Assembly: GCF_004792415.1 (NCBI RefSeq)
Contig: NZ_CP038853.1
Coordinates: 2,046,001 to 2,110,000, forward strand
Direction of reading: 5' to 3'
Length of the DNA stretch: 64,000 bases
Source of the DNA: Pantoea vagans
GTDB lineage: Bacteria > Pseudomonadota > Gammaproteobacteria > Enterobacterales > Enterobacteriaceae
In this document: positions 41,410-50,104 of the stretch, piece after piece
Layout of the letters: each line of letters begins with the position of its first letter
How positions within the stretch are numbered: the first letter of the stretch is position 1
The notes under the pieces: model-generated
What the model saw: only the letters and a program-made list of their open reading frames with translations
What the model was told of the DNA's origin: nothing
Database searches by the model: none
Position numbers and translations under genes: made by a program

Positions 41410-41427
41410 TATCCACCAGCATGGATA
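41410..41427. promoter_or_regulatory. Palindrome matching the HipB operator consensus
   Basis: Exact TATCC-N8-GGATA between the LysR gene and the SDR gene, the same consensus as the first hipBA operator 18 kb away. It may be bound by HipB, or be the LysR regulator's own site, since it starts only 14 bases from the LysR ATG. Confidence 0.55.
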
Positions 41428-41443
41428 GTCATTTTCATTTTAG

Positions 41444-41455
41444 CGGATTTATCCG
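41444..41455. promoter_or_regulatory. Second palindrome in the LysR/SDR divergent region
   Basis: CGGAT-TT-ATCCG, sharing the ATCC/GGAT units of the neighbouring palindrome in reverse order. Candidate LysR regulator site near the SDR promoter. Confidence 0.4.
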
Positions 41456-41547
41456 TCAATCCTCCTCTCTTACATTAGCCATCAGTCCGGCAGCCCCGCT
41501 GACCGGAAGAGATAAATCAGTCAATGCAACCATTCGGAGAAACGCTA

Positions 41548-42297
41548 ATGAACGCATCACTTGCAGGAAAAATTGCGCTGGTAACAGGCGGAACCAGCGG
41601 AATTGGCCTGGCCACCGCACGGGAACTGGCGGCACAGGGCGCGCAGGTATTTATTACCGGCCGGCGTCAGGCGGAACTGGATGCTGCGGTCGCTGAAATC
41701 GGCGGAACCGTCAGCGGTATCCGGGCCGATGCCTCTCAGCTGCACGATCTCGACAACGTTTACTCCCGCATTGCAGCGCAGGCCGGACGGCTGGATGTTC
41801 TGTTCGCCAACGCCGGAGGCGGCGACATGCTGCCGCTGGGCGCGATTACTGAAGAACATGTTGATCGGATCTTTGGCACCAACGTGCGCGGCGTGCTCTT
41901 TACGGTACAAAAAGCCCTGCCTCTGCTGGTTGATGGCGCGTCCGTGATTCTGACCGGGTCAACCACTGCTTCACAGGGTACAGCGGCCTTTAGCGTCTAC
42001 AGTGCCAGTAAAGCGGCGGTGCGTAACTTTGCCCGTTCGTGGGCGCTGGATCTGAAAGATCGCGGCATCCGGGTTAATGTCGTCAGTCCAGGCCCGATCC
42101 GCACGCCGGGGCTGGGTGGTCTGGTCAGTGAAGATCAGCGTCAGGGCCTGTTTGATGCGCTGGCCGCGCAGATACCGCTTGGCCGACTGGGAAAACCGCA
42201 GGAAGTGGCCAGAACCGTTGCTTTTCTCGCGTCAGATGCCGCCAGCTTTATCAATGCGACAGAGCTGTTTGTCGATGGCGGAATGGCGCAGGTCTGA
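41548..42297 (+). CDS. SDR family oxidoreductase
   Basis: Classical short-chain dehydrogenase, NAD(P)-dependent, substrate unknown. 249 residues: cofactor motif [10 protein letters not shown] near residue 12, NAGGGD, catalytic Ser in [10 protein letters not shown] and Y-x3-K in [11 protein letters not shown] near residue 150, [11 protein letters not shown], and the usual C-terminal FVDGG. Start at 41548 with GGAG nine bases upstream; the in-frame ATG at 41524 is less well placed. Divergent from the LysR gene, its probable regulator. A GC-rich hairpin (cagaccc/gggtctg, 42308-42337) without T tract follows. Confidence 0.92.
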   Translation: MNASLAGKIALVTGGTSGIGLATARELAAQGAQVFITGRRQAELDAAVAEIGGTVSGIRADASQLHDLDNVYSRIAAQAGRLDVLFANAGGGDMLPLGAITEEHVDRIFGTNVRGVLFTVQKALPLLVDGASVILTGSTTASQGTAAFSVYSASKAAVRNFARSWALDLKDRGIRVNVVSPGPIRTPGLGGLVSEDQRQGLFDALAAQIPLGRLGKPQEVARTVAFLASDAASFINATELFVDGGMAQV

Positions 42298-42477
42298 GTG
42301 CTGATAACAGACCCTGTTGCGACGGCAGCGGGGTCTGCATCCCGCTGGCTAAGCGCAGCGGTGTACTCAGCTAAGCCCAGCCGCAGTCATAAAAAGTCAC
42401 GTTGCAATCATCCCGCCCGGCCAATCCCCCGCTATAGTTATTGCCTGTCACGTCCGTCATAACACCATGGAGATAAC

Positions 42478-43578
42478 ATGAGCCAACTTTTTTCTTCTGT
42501 CTCACTGGGCGAACTTACGCTGGATAACCGCATAGTGATTGCGCCGATGTGCCAGTACTCCGCTGAGGCAGGCAATGCCACTGCCTGGCACCGTATCCAT
42601 CTTGGTCAGCTCTCGTTTTCCGGCGCGGGTCTGATGATTATCGAAGCCACTGCCGTCGAGGACATTGGTCGTATCTCTCCCGGCGATTTGGGCTTATGGA
42701 ATGATGACAATGAAGCCGCGCTGAAAACGGTGCTGGAAGATGTGCGCCGCTACTCCTCTATTCCGGTGGGTATTCAGCTTGGCCATGCGGGCCGCAAAGC
42801 GTCGTGCGCCGTGCCTTGGGAAGGCGGTAAGCAGATTGCGCCAGATGCCGGCGGCTGGCAGACCGTGGCGCCGTCAGCTGTGAGCTACAGCGAGGGTGAA
42901 GTGAAACCGCTGGCTATGAGCATTGACGATCTGCAGCGGGTAAAACAGGCCTTTGTCGACACCGCCCATCGCGCGGTACGCCTGGGCATTGAGCTGATCG
43001 AAGTCCATGCCGCACACGGCTATCTGCTGCATCAGTTCCTGTCGCCGCTGTCGAATCAGCGTAGCGACGAATATGGCGGTTCGCTGGAAAACCGTATGCG
43101 CTTCCCGCTGGAGGTGTTCAAAGCCGTCCGTGAAGCCGTACCCGCGTCCGTGCCGGTAGGCGTGCGCATTTCCGCTACGGACTGGGTCGAAGGCGGCTGG
43201 GAAATTAAGCAGTCGATCGCTTTCTCACGCGAGCTGGAAGCGCTGAACTGCGCTTATATCCACGTCTCAAGTGGGGGTCTGTCGGAAGATCAGAAAATCA
43301 GCGTCGGGCCAAACTATCAGGTGCCATTCTCTCGCGATATCCGCGAACAGGTGTCGATTCCGGTGATTGCGGTTGGCCTGATTACGGAACCGCAGCAGGC
43401 GGAAGGTGTGCTTCAGCAGGGAGATGCCGATCTGGTCGCTCTGGCGCGCGGTATTCTCTACGATCCACGCTGGCCATGGCACGCCGCGGCTGTACTGGAA
43501 GGTAAAGTTCAGGTTCCGCCGCAGTATCTGCGTTCTGAACCGCACGATGTTAAAGGCATTCTGACGCAGGACCAGTAA
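42478..43578 (+). CDS. Old yellow enzyme, NADPH:flavin ene-reductase (NamA/XenA-like)
   Basis: FMN enzyme that reduces activated C=C bonds and nitro compounds with NAD(P)H. 366 residues forming one TIM barrel with the thermophilic-type (YqjM/XenA) signatures: IAPMCQYSAEAG near residue 22 (Cys tuning the flavin), IQLGHAGRKA, the substrate-binding pair in VHAAHGYLLHQFLSP near residue 175, NQRSDEYGGS, and the flavin phosphate site VGLITEP ... DLVALARGIL. GGAG precedes the ATG by about seven bases. Single-gene unit closed by the terminator at 43586. Confidence 0.92.
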   Translation: MSQLFSSVSLGELTLDNRIVIAPMCQYSAEAGNATAWHRIHLGQLSFSGAGLMIIEATAVEDIGRISPGDLGLWNDDNEAALKTVLEDVRRYSSIPVGIQLGHAGRKASCAVPWEGGKQIAPDAGGWQTVAPSAVSYSEGEVKPLAMSIDDLQRVKQAFVDTAHRAVRLGIELIEVHAAHGYLLHQFLSPLSNQRSDEYGGSLENRMRFPLEVFKAVREAVPASVPVGVRISATDWVEGGWEIKQSIAFSRELEALNCAYIHVSSGGLSEDQKISVGPNYQVPFSRDIREQVSIPVIAVGLITEPQQAEGVLQQGDADLVALARGILYDPRWPWHAAAVLEGKVQVPPQYLRSEPHDVKGILTQDQ

Positions 43579-43585
43579 GCTTTAA

Positions 43586-43620
43586 GGGCAGAGCGAATAG
43601 ACGGCGCTCTGCCCGCTTTC
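43586..43620. terminator. Terminator between the ene-reductase and nudK
   Basis: Perfect 10-base stem gggcagagcg/cgctctgccc with a nine-base loop, followed by gctttctt on the plus strand. Serves the ene-reductase gene and possibly the convergent nudK. Confidence 0.75.
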
Positions 43621-44205
43621 TTATAAAATGCCTTTGAGTCGCAGATGCTGTAGCAGCATGATGGTTTTCGCATCCACAATCTCACCCTGGTCAATCGCCT
43701 GCAACGCCTGGTCGAAACCGATCTCCAGCACCTCGATATCCTCACCCTCTTCCGCTATCCCGCCGCCTTCACCGCTGCGCTGCTGGTCGTCATACTCAGC
43801 AATAAAGAAGTAGAGCTTCTCCGTCACCGAACCGGGGCTCATAAAGGCTTCAAACACCTTCTCAACGCGGCTGACGCGAAAACCCGTCTCCTCTTCCGCT
43901 TCAGCAACAATGCGCGCTTCCGGCGAGGCGTTATCCAGCAGGCCCGCGGCCGCTTCAATCAAAAAGCCATCATGCCCGTTGAGGAAAACCGGAAAGCGAA
44001 ACTGACGTGTCAGCACCACCGTGCGTTTGTCACGGTTGTAGAGCAGGATGACCGCGCCGTTGCCCCGGTCATATGCTTCACGGCTCTGCTCCTGCCACTG
44101 GCCATCACGGCGCAGCAGCGAGAAGGTATATTTCTTCAGGGTATACCAGTTATCTGACAGCAACTGCTCACTGATGATGCGCACATGGGATTGGTTCTGC
44201 TGCAT
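43621..44205 (-). CDS. nudK: GDP-mannose pyrophosphatase (Nudix)
   Basis: Nudix hydrolase that cleaves GDP-mannose (in E. coli) to GMP and mannose 1-phosphate. 194 residues from MQQNQ, resembling E. coli NudK throughout: [36 protein letters not shown], the Nudix helix in [24 protein letters not shown] near residues 92-115 with the metal-binding glutamates [23 protein letters not shown], and [13 protein letters not shown]. The upstream in-frame start at 44235 adds ten residues without ribosome binding site support. Divergent from the DeoR gene. Confidence 0.88.
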   Translation of the reverse strand: MQQNQSHVRIISEQLLSDNWYTLKKYTFSLLRRDGQWQEQSREAYDRGNGAVILLYNRDKRTVVLTRQFRFPVFLNGHDGFLIEAAAGLLDNASPEARIVAEAEEETGFRVSRVEKVFEAFMSPGSVTEKLYFFIAEYDDQQRSGEGGGIAEEGEDIEVLEIGFDQALQAIDQGEIVDAKTIMLLQHLRLKGIL

Positions 44206-44244
44206 GGTGCTCTCCAGGATAAGTAGACAGCCCACACGCTATCA

Positions 44245-44258
44245 TGCACAATCGTGCA
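44245..44258. promoter_or_regulatory. Candidate DeoR-family operator
   Basis: Inverted repeat TGCAC-AATC-GTGCA, 31 bases upstream of the DeoR-type ATG and 40 bases upstream of nudK. Position fits autoregulation of the DeoR-type gene and perhaps joint control of nudK. Confidence 0.5.
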
Positions 44259-44288
44259 CATTCAAGAAAAAACACGCAAAGGAAAGAG

Positions 44289-45038
44289 ATGCTATCCAGC
44301 CAGCGTAAACAGAAAATCCTTGCCCTGCTCGCTCAGGAAAAACAGGTGCAGTCGCGCGACCTCAGCCAGCGCTTCAACCTCTCTGAGGATTCTATCCGCC
44401 GTGACCTGCGTGAGCTGGCAGCGGAAGGTTTATTGCAGCGGGTGCATGGCGGTGCGCTGCCGGTTTCCGCTGCGCTGGGCACCTTTGAAACACGCAAAAG
44501 CGTGCAGACTGCGTCAAAACAGGTCATTGCCCAAAAGGCGGTTTCGCTGATTCAGCCGGGACAGATCGTACTCATTGATGGCGGGACCACCAGCGCGGAA
44601 CTGGTGCGACAGTTACCTGCAACGCTGAGCTTTACCGCCGTCACCCACAGTCCCAGCGTGGCGCTGGCATTAGCCGATCATCCACTGGTGGAGATCATAC
44701 TGGTTGGCGGACAGCTCTATAAGCATTCAGTGGTGACCGTAGGTGCATCGATGCTGGAGTCGATCAATCGCATTAATGCCGATCTCTTTTTTATGGGCGT
44801 TACCGGTGTGCATCCGGCTGCCGGGCTGACCACCGGCAATTTCGAAGAGGCGACGGTGAAGCGTGCGCTGGCAGGACGTGCAGCAGAAACCGTGGTACTG
44901 GCGTCAGCCGAAAAGCTGAATTCCGCCTCAGCTTTTGCCATCGGCGACTTGTCGCTGGCCAGCACGATGGTTGTAGAAACGCAGCCGGACGACGCACTGC
45001 AACAGGCGCTGAGCAAGCATAACGTAACGATCATCTGA
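44289..45038 (+). CDS. DeoR family transcriptional regulator
   Basis: Sugar-phosphate-responsive repressor family. 249 residues: N-terminal DeoR winged helix (QRKQKILALLAQEKQVQSRD, then FNLSEDSIRRDLRELAAEGL and the hallmark LQRVHGGAL) and a C-terminal ligand domain with IDGGTTSAEL and FFMGVTGVHPAAGLT. The start at 44289 follows AGGAAAGAG; an earlier ATG at 44244 falls inside the operator and is rejected. No metabolic sugar operon is adjacent, so its targets are unclear. The last eight bases overlap the convergent racemase-like gene. Confidence 0.9.
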   Translation: MLSSQRKQKILALLAQEKQVQSRDLSQRFNLSEDSIRRDLRELAAEGLLQRVHGGALPVSAALGTFETRKSVQTASKQVIAQKAVSLIQPGQIVLIDGGTTSAELVRQLPATLSFTAVTHSPSVALALADHPLVEIILVGGQLYKHSVVTVGASMLESINRINADLFFMGVTGVHPAAGLTTGNFEEATVKRALAGRAAETVVLASAEKLNSASAFAIGDLSLASTMVVETQPDDALQQALSKHNVTII

Positions 45039-45699
45039 GATCGTAGCACGCCTGCAAAGCCAGATGCGGACCGGTCAGCGGTCGCCGGGGCGCGGGAAAC
45101 TTTTGGGCAACCGGCGTCATTGAGCTTTGCGCCAAAGCCACCGCAACGGCGCCCTGCTGATACGCCTGCTCTGCGGCTGCCGCGATCAGGTCAAAATAGC
45201 GTGTTGTGTCCCCCGCTTTAAACGCCGCCCATGCGTCCTCCACCAGCGCAACCTCTGTCTGGCTGCCGGGCTGGCAGAAAAGCGCCCGCGTCGCCGCCAG
45301 CGTAGATTCTGCCGCACAGAGCGCCACGGTCGGCCCCGTATGACGCTGCAATGCCGCCGCTAACATGCCGTCGGTGCGCATGACCCGATCCTGCACGGAG
45401 AAATCATCGGCAACCGGTCCCAGCGTGGAACAGGTAATCAGTACCGCATCGAACTGCGGCAGCATTGCTTTAATCAGTTGCGCGATACGGCAGCGTAACT
45501 CCGCCATCATCCCGCCGCTGCGTTCCGCCTCGGCCAGCAGCGAAGGCATCACCAGGTGATTTAGCGGCGAGTTGTCACGCCCTAATGTTGTGGCGGCATC
45601 ATCAAAGATCGCGATATTGCTGGCAGCGGTGTGGAAGCAAAGAATATTCAGGGTGAGTTCCTTTTCTGATGGGTGCAGGATCAGCGTGTGGGTTGCCAC
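45031..45699 (-). CDS. Asp/Glu/hydantoin racemase-superfamily protein
   Basis: 222 residues resembling the aspartate/glutamate racemase fold: LITCSTLGPVADDF carries the expected first catalytic Cys, but the second site reads VALAQSSMTP, with Ser where a racemase has Cys. It may therefore be a decarboxylase/isomerase-like or non-racemising member; arylmalonate decarboxylases also lack one Cys. The first roughly 15 residues (ATHTLILHPSEKE) look unlike the family, which should open with NILCFHTAASN; a CTG preceded by AAGGA at 7 bases stands right there, so the true start may be that CTG. Overlaps the VOC gene upstream and the DeoR gene downstream. Confidence 0.7.
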   Translation of the reverse strand: MATHTLILHPSEKELTLNILCFHTAASNIAIFDDAATTLGRDNSPLNHLVMPSLLAEAERSGGMMAELRCRIAQLIKAMLPQFDAVLITCSTLGPVADDFSVQDRVMRTDGMLAAALQRHTGPTVALCAAESTLAATRALFCQPGSQTEVALVEDAWAAFKAGDTTRYFDLIAAAAEQAYQQGAVAVALAQSSMTPVAQKFPAPRRPLTGPHLALQACYDLR

Positions 45700-46079
45700 A
45701 AGCCATGCTGGATAACGACACGATAACCATCCTTGTCGATAAATGTCACGCCCCGCTGATCCCAGAAAGGATTAAAGGATGGCACCCGCTGGAAGCCTGC
45801 GTCATCCATAGAAGTACAACGAAACAGCCAGTCTGGCTGGTGGGGAATGTAAAGCACCAGCAGATCGTCTTCCGTTGGCGCTGGCCGGACGGGATGGGTA
45901 TGGCAGAGCGTGAATTCGAGATGCCAGCCCAATCCCTCCGCGCCCAGCATCACACCACTAAAACCCTGATGATCGGTAAACTCACCGATTTCCTGCAACC
46001 CCAGCCCGTGGCAATAGATCTGACTGCTTTGCGTCAGGTCAGTCACAGGTCGGGCAATTCGCAAATGCTGAGTAGTCAT
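45681..46079 (-). CDS. VOC (glyoxalase/dioxygenase fold) protein
   Basis: 132-residue vicinal-oxygen-chelate protein, one domain, substrate unknown. It has the fold's paired beta-alpha-beta3 pattern: HLRIARPVTDLTQSSQIYCH (His at the first metal position), GWHLEFTLCH, then WLFRCTSMDDAGFQRV and GVTFIDKDGYRVVIQH. GGGAG lies seven bases before the ATG at 46079; the longer start at 46115 lacks support. It shares 19 bases with the start of the racemase-like gene, so the two are co-translated. Confidence 0.85.
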   Translation of the reverse strand: MTTQHLRIARPVTDLTQSSQIYCHGLGLQEIGEFTDHQGFSGVMLGAEGLGWHLEFTLCHTHPVRPAPTEDDLLVLYIPHQPDWLFRCTSMDDAGFQRVPSFNPFWDQRGVTFIDKDGYRVVIQHGLWQPTR

Positions 46080-46310
46080 GGTTATCTCCCTGTTCAGTTC
46101 ACTGATATTTATCACACTCTTCAGCGCTTCCTGTGATCCTGGATGCTAACAACCGCCCAGGCAGTTCCATCAAACGACCGTATTTGCAAATGACGCAAAA
46201 TCCGCTTACCGCTCACAGCGCTAAATGCATTCCCGCTGCAGTCATCTACACTTTCCCGGTATTCATACGGCAATGCCCAGTGCATCGCCCGGCGATAAAA
46301 GGAAGACAAT

Positions 46311-47342
46311 ATGACTGAACAAGCAACCCAGAACCATGCCTGGTTACTGGCTTCACGCCCTCACGGTGAGCCGACCAAAGAGAATTTCCGCCATGTGGCG
46401 CAGCCCATCACGGAAATCAAAGAAGGCGAAGTACTGCTGAAGACCATCTACCTCTCACTCGATCCCTACATGCGTGGCCGGATGGACGACGGTAAATCTT
46501 ACGCCGCGCCGGCAGAGTTGGATCAGCCAATGGTCGGTGGCACCGTCTGTCAGGTCGTCGAATCGAAAAACAGCGATTTTAAAACCGGTGACTGGGTCCT
46601 GGCGCAGAGTGGCTGGCAGGAGTATGCCGTCTCCGATGGCAAAGAAATTGCGAAGCTGGGCAACGATCTGCCGCATCCGTCATGGGCGCTGGGCATTCTC
46701 GGAATGCCAGGCTTTACCGCCTATATGGGTCTGATGGATATCGGTCAGCCGAAAGCGGGTGAAACACTGGTCGTCGCCGCGGCAACCGGTCCGGTAGGCG
46801 CAACAGTGGGTCAGTTAGGTAAGCAGAAAGGCTGTCGTGTCGTCGGTGTCGCGGGCGGTGAAGAGAAATGCCGCTACGCGGTCGATACGCTGGGCTTTGA
46901 TGCCTGCCTCGATCACCACAGTGCCGACTTTGAAGAGCAGCTGAAAAACGTCTGCCCGGATGGCATCGATATCTATTTCGAAAATGTGGGTGGCAAAGTG
47001 TTTGATGCGGTATTCCCGCTGCTTAACACTGCCGCGCGTGTACCGGTCTGTGGCCTGGTTTCCGCTTACAGCCAGCGCGAACTGCCTGAAGGCCCGGACA
47101 GAACCTCACTGATCATGGCGGGCATTCTGAAGCGCCGTATCCGTATGCAGGGCTTTATCATCTTCCAGGATTACGGTGACCGTTATCCTGAGTTCCTGGA
47201 GGCGATGCGTCCTATGGTGGAGAGCAAAAAAATCCACTATCGCGAGCACATGATTGAAGGGTTAGAGAACGCACCACAGGCGTTTATCGATATGCTGAAT
47301 GGCAAAAACTTCGGTAAAACCGTGGTGAACGTCGGCGCATAA
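46311..47342 (+). CDS. curA: NADPH-dependent curcumin/alkenal reductase
   Basis: Medium-chain reductase of the leukotriene B4 dehydrogenase-like group that reduces conjugated double bonds of enones and alkenals with NADPH; E. coli CurA (formerly YncB) is the named relative. 343 residues, no zinc ligands: SLDPYMRGRMDD, the substrate-side GMPGFTAYMGL, the cofactor loop AAATGPVGATVGQLGKQKG near residue 157, DIYFENVGGKVFDAV and RIRMQGFIIFQDYG. AGGAAG precedes the ATG. The 230-base divergent region to the VOC gene contains a weak TTTGC/GCAAA palindrome (46186-46202). Confidence 0.9.
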   Translation: MTEQATQNHAWLLASRPHGEPTKENFRHVAQPITEIKEGEVLLKTIYLSLDPYMRGRMDDGKSYAAPAELDQPMVGGTVCQVVESKNSDFKTGDWVLAQSGWQEYAVSDGKEIAKLGNDLPHPSWALGILGMPGFTAYMGLMDIGQPKAGETLVVAAATGPVGATVGQLGKQKGCRVVGVAGGEEKCRYAVDTLGFDACLDHHSADFEEQLKNVCPDGIDIYFENVGGKVFDAVFPLLNTAARVPVCGLVSAYSQRELPEGPDRTSLIMAGILKRRIRMQGFIIFQDYGDRYPEFLEAMRPMVESKKIHYREHMIEGLENAPQAFIDMLNGKNFGKTVVNVGA

Positions 47343-47348
47343 TGGTTA

Positions 47349-47375
47349 GCGTGCCACGTCACTGACGTGGCACGC
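47349..47375. terminator. Perfect 13-base inverted repeat between curA and the kinase gene
   Basis: gcgtgccacgtca, one base, tgacgtggcacgc. In RNA this gives an 11-base GC-rich stem. No T tract on either side, so it may block read-through from both convergent genes rather than act as a standard terminator. Confidence 0.6.
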
Positions 47376-47381
47376 GAGCAA

Positions 47382-48242
47382 TCAGTGCGGCTGCCGGGAA
47401 ACGTGTTCGGCAGCTGCCCGGTTAGCGTCGCTCACTGCCTCTGCCAGCGTTGCGCCAACACTTAACCGCTGACACAACACCCCGACAAAACAATCCCCGG
47501 CACCATGGGTGCTGACCAGCGTCACCTTCTGCGCGGCCAGCGTGTGCGTCTCTCCCGCCTCGCTGTAAGCCACACCCTGTTCACCCGCTGTTACGACCAC
47601 TCTGGCAAACCGGCTGGCCAGCGATTCTGCGGCCTCGCGCGCGGACGTCAGATCCTGCACGCTAATTCCGCACATATCGCGCGCCTCAATGGCGTTCACC
47701 ACCAGCAGATCGATACAGCCTTCAAACGCTGCCGACAACGGCCGGGCGGGCGCGGCATTAACGCAGACCATAATATCCCGCTGCTGTGCCGCCTGGGCCG
47801 CGCTGAGATTCACTGCTTCCGGAACTTCGTTTTGCAGCACCAGCAGCGAGATATCCTGCCAGAAGTCGGGCTGTTCAAAGGACTCCAGCGGGATCTGCTG
47901 ATTAGCATTAGAGACCACCACCGCACCGTAATCCCCTTCGGCATCGCTAATCGCCACGCTCATACCGGAGGGAAGCGCATCGCTAACACTCACATAAGCG
48001 CAATCGACTCCGGCCTGCTTAAGATGATCCAGCAGGAACTCTCCCTGCTGATCGCGCCCCACCGCCCCGGCAAAACGTACCGCTGCACCTGCACGGGCCG
48101 CCGCCACCGCCTGATTACCCCCTTTGCCACCAAACTTATAGTGACAGGCGCTGCCCATGACCGTTTCGCCTTTCTCCGGACGATGATGCGCGTCCAGCAT
48201 AATGTCGTAATGAAGACTGCCGGTAACTGCAATTTTGCTCAT
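47382..48242 (-). CDS. PfkB family sugar kinase (ribokinase-like)
   Basis: ATP-dependent kinase for the sugar brought in by the operon's ABC importer. 286 residues with the PfkB signatures: SLHYDIMLDAHHRPEKGE, the glycine pair FGGKGGNQAVAAAR near residue 40 (first PfkB signature), VVNAIEARD and the second signature STHGAGDCFVGVL with catalytic Asp near residue 248. Resembles ribokinases, but PfkB members also phosphorylate tagatose, fructose and nucleosides, so the substrate stays open. Last gene of the operon, two bases after the RpiR-type stop. Confidence 0.88.
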   Translation of the reverse strand: MSKIAVTGSLHYDIMLDAHHRPEKGETVMGSACHYKFGGKGGNQAVAAARAGAAVRFAGAVGRDQQGEFLLDHLKQAGVDCAYVSVSDALPSGMSVAISDAEGDYGAVVVSNANQQIPLESFEQPDFWQDISLLVLQNEVPEAVNLSAAQAAQQRDIMVCVNAAPARPLSAAFEGCIDLLVVNAIEARDMCGISVQDLTSAREAAESLASRFARVVVTAGEQGVAYSEAGETHTLAAQKVTLVSTHGAGDCFVGVLCQRLSVGATLAEAVSDANRAAAEHVSRQPH

Positions 48243-48244
48243 AG

Positions 48245-49102
48245 CTAGAATTCCCGCAGGTCCTGAACCGCATGCTGGGTTTTCATCAGGTTCTTCTCCG
48301 CCCGCTTCAGATCTTTCTTGGCGATAGCGACAAACAGCGCATCCAGAATATTCAGCTGGGCGATGCGTGACGCGGCGTTTTCACCCAGCAGATGCGATCC
48401 CTGAGAGGTTGAATTGAGGACAACATGCGCACTCTGCGCGATCGGGGATTCAGCGTAGTTGGTAATGGCGATCACCTTCGCGCCATTTTTTCCCGCCAGT
48501 CTGACCGGATCGTTCACAGCACGTGTCGCACCCGAATGGCTGATGGCGATAACCACATCGTCATCAGATAACACGGCGGCTGACATCAGCATAATATGGG
48601 CGTCGTCATAAGCGGTCGATTTGATGCCAATCTTCAGCATCTTGTGCGACAGGTCGCGCGCCACAGCGGCAGAACCGCCTACGGCATAGAGATCGATATG
48701 ACGTGCTTTAAAGATGATGTCCGCCGCACGGTTAAATTCAGAGACATCCAGAATCGATAGTGTTTCTTCGATTGCCTGGATAGAGGTTCTGAATACTTTA
48801 GCCAGCAACTGCTCCGATGAATCATCCGGCTCAATTTCCGCATGCAGCCCCGCCACTTCAGACTGGTTGTAATAGATCAGGCCACTTCTGAAATGCCTGA
48901 AGCCGGTGAAGTTAAGTTTTTTGGTAATCTTAACGATCATCGCTTCAGAGACATTATTCTCCTGTGCAATCTCCTTTAAAGATGACTGCTCGGTAATATC
49001 GGTTCGGGCAATTATCGCCTCCGCCACACGACGTTCTAACGGCGTCAGCTGGGGCAAACGCATACGAATCTGAGCGCCAATGGCTCGCGGATCTTGCTTC
49101 AT
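48245..49102 (-). CDS. RpiR/MurR family transcriptional regulator
   Basis: Sugar-phosphate-sensing regulator, probably of its own operon. 285 residues: N-terminal HTH_6 domain (RMRLPQLTPLERRVAEAII, SLKEIAQENNVSEAMIVKIT, residues about 10-60) and a SIS sugar-phosphate-binding domain from about 125 (AVGGSAAVARDLSHKM, VVIAISHSGATRAVND, KVIAITNYAESPIAQSAH). Its ATG shares one base with the permease stop. Being inside the operon gives feedback control; repeats next to the operon promoter (53721-53759) are the probable target. Confidence 0.92.
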   Translation of the reverse strand: MKQDPRAIGAQIRMRLPQLTPLERRVAEAIIARTDITEQSSLKEIAQENNVSEAMIVKITKKLNFTGFRHFRSGLIYYNQSEVAGLHAEIEPDDSSEQLLAKVFRTSIQAIEETLSILDVSEFNRAADIIFKARHIDLYAVGGSAAVARDLSHKMLKIGIKSTAYDDAHIMLMSAAVLSDDDVVIAISHSGATRAVNDPVRLAGKNGAKVIAITNYAESPIAQSAHVVLNSTSQGSHLLGENAASRIAQLNILDALFVAIAKKDLKRAEKNLMKTQHAVQDLREF

Positions 49103-50073
49103 TACTTGCCTCGGGTCGCCCGGTCAATCAACATCGCTATGATAATAATAAGGCCGGTAGCGAGCAATTGATAAAAGGCCTGAATGTTCAGCAAGGTCAG
49201 GCCATTACGTAACACCCCGAGGATCACCACGCCAATCAGCGTGCCAAAGATACTTCCCTTACCGCCCATGAGTGATGCGCCACCAATGGCCGCCGCCGCG
49301 ATAGCGTCCAGCTCCCACAGGTTGCCGATAGTCGGTTCGGCGGCACCCAGACGACCAATCAGAATCAGCGAGGCGAGTGAGGCGAGCAGACCGGAGAAGA
49401 TGTAAACCGTGACTTTGGTGCGCTTCACCGGCACACCCGCCACCCGCGCTGCCTCTTCATTGCCGCCAATCGCCAGAATATATTCCCCCAGCGGCGTCTT
49501 GTTCATCACCGTCCATAGCACCAGCGCAATCACCGCCACAATCACAATCGGCGCCGGAATACCAAAAAGCGTGCTGTTAATCAGACTGCGGAACGCCAGC
49601 GGAATACCGAAAACCGGATTGCCACCGGTGTAGATCAGCGCGATCGCCCGGAACAGCGACAGCCCACCCAGCGTGACGATGAACGGCTGCAGTCCCGCAT
49701 AGGCAATCAGCGATCCGCTGAACAGGCCGCATAACGCGCCGACACCCAGCGTCGCAAGGATCGCCAGCGGCACCGGCACACCCGCCACCATCAGGGTCGC
49801 GCCCAGCACCGCCGAGAGCGCTGCCGTGGGGCCGACCGAGAGATCAATACCACCGGAGATAATGACCAGCGTCATACCCAGGGCAATCAGGGCGTTGATC
49901 GAGGACTGCTGCAGAATATTCAGCAGATTTGGCAGCGTAAAAAAAACCGGCGACAGAAACGAAAATGTCACCACGATAATCAACAGGCCGATCAGGGTTC
50001 CGGCATCGCGCACGTTAAATTTAAGCCGCAGCGCAGGTCGGATACCCGGGCCGGTTGAGGTTTGAGTCGTCAT
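49102..50073 (-). CDS. Sugar ABC transporter permease (RbsC family)
   Basis: Inner-membrane permease of a CUT2-type sugar importer, 323 residues. Shows about eight or more hydrophobic segments and the family stretches LINALIALGMTLVIISGGIDLSVG, GALCGLFSGSLIAYAGLQPFIVTLGG, GGNEEAARVAGV (the EAA-like ATPase contact) and LDAIAAAAIGGASLMGGKGS. The start at 50073 with an AAGGTGA upstream is chosen over 50145, which would add a 24-residue polar extension. 31 bases after the ATPase gene. Confidence 0.92.
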   Translation of the reverse strand: MTTQTSTGPGIRPALRLKFNVRDAGTLIGLLIIVVTFSFLSPVFFTLPNLLNILQQSSINALIALGMTLVIISGGIDLSVGPTAALSAVLGATLMVAGVPVPLAILATLGVGALCGLFSGSLIAYAGLQPFIVTLGGLSLFRAIALIYTGGNPVFGIPLAFRSLINSTLFGIPAPIVIVAVIALVLWTVMNKTPLGEYILAIGGNEEAARVAGVPVKRTKVTVYIFSGLLASLASLILIGRLGAAEPTIGNLWELDAIAAAAIGGASLMGGKGSIFGTLIGVVILGVLRNGLTLLNIQAFYQLLATGLIIIIAMLIDRATRGK

Positions 50074-50104
50074 AGTTATCACCTTAAATAGTGTCGGTAA
50101 GCGG

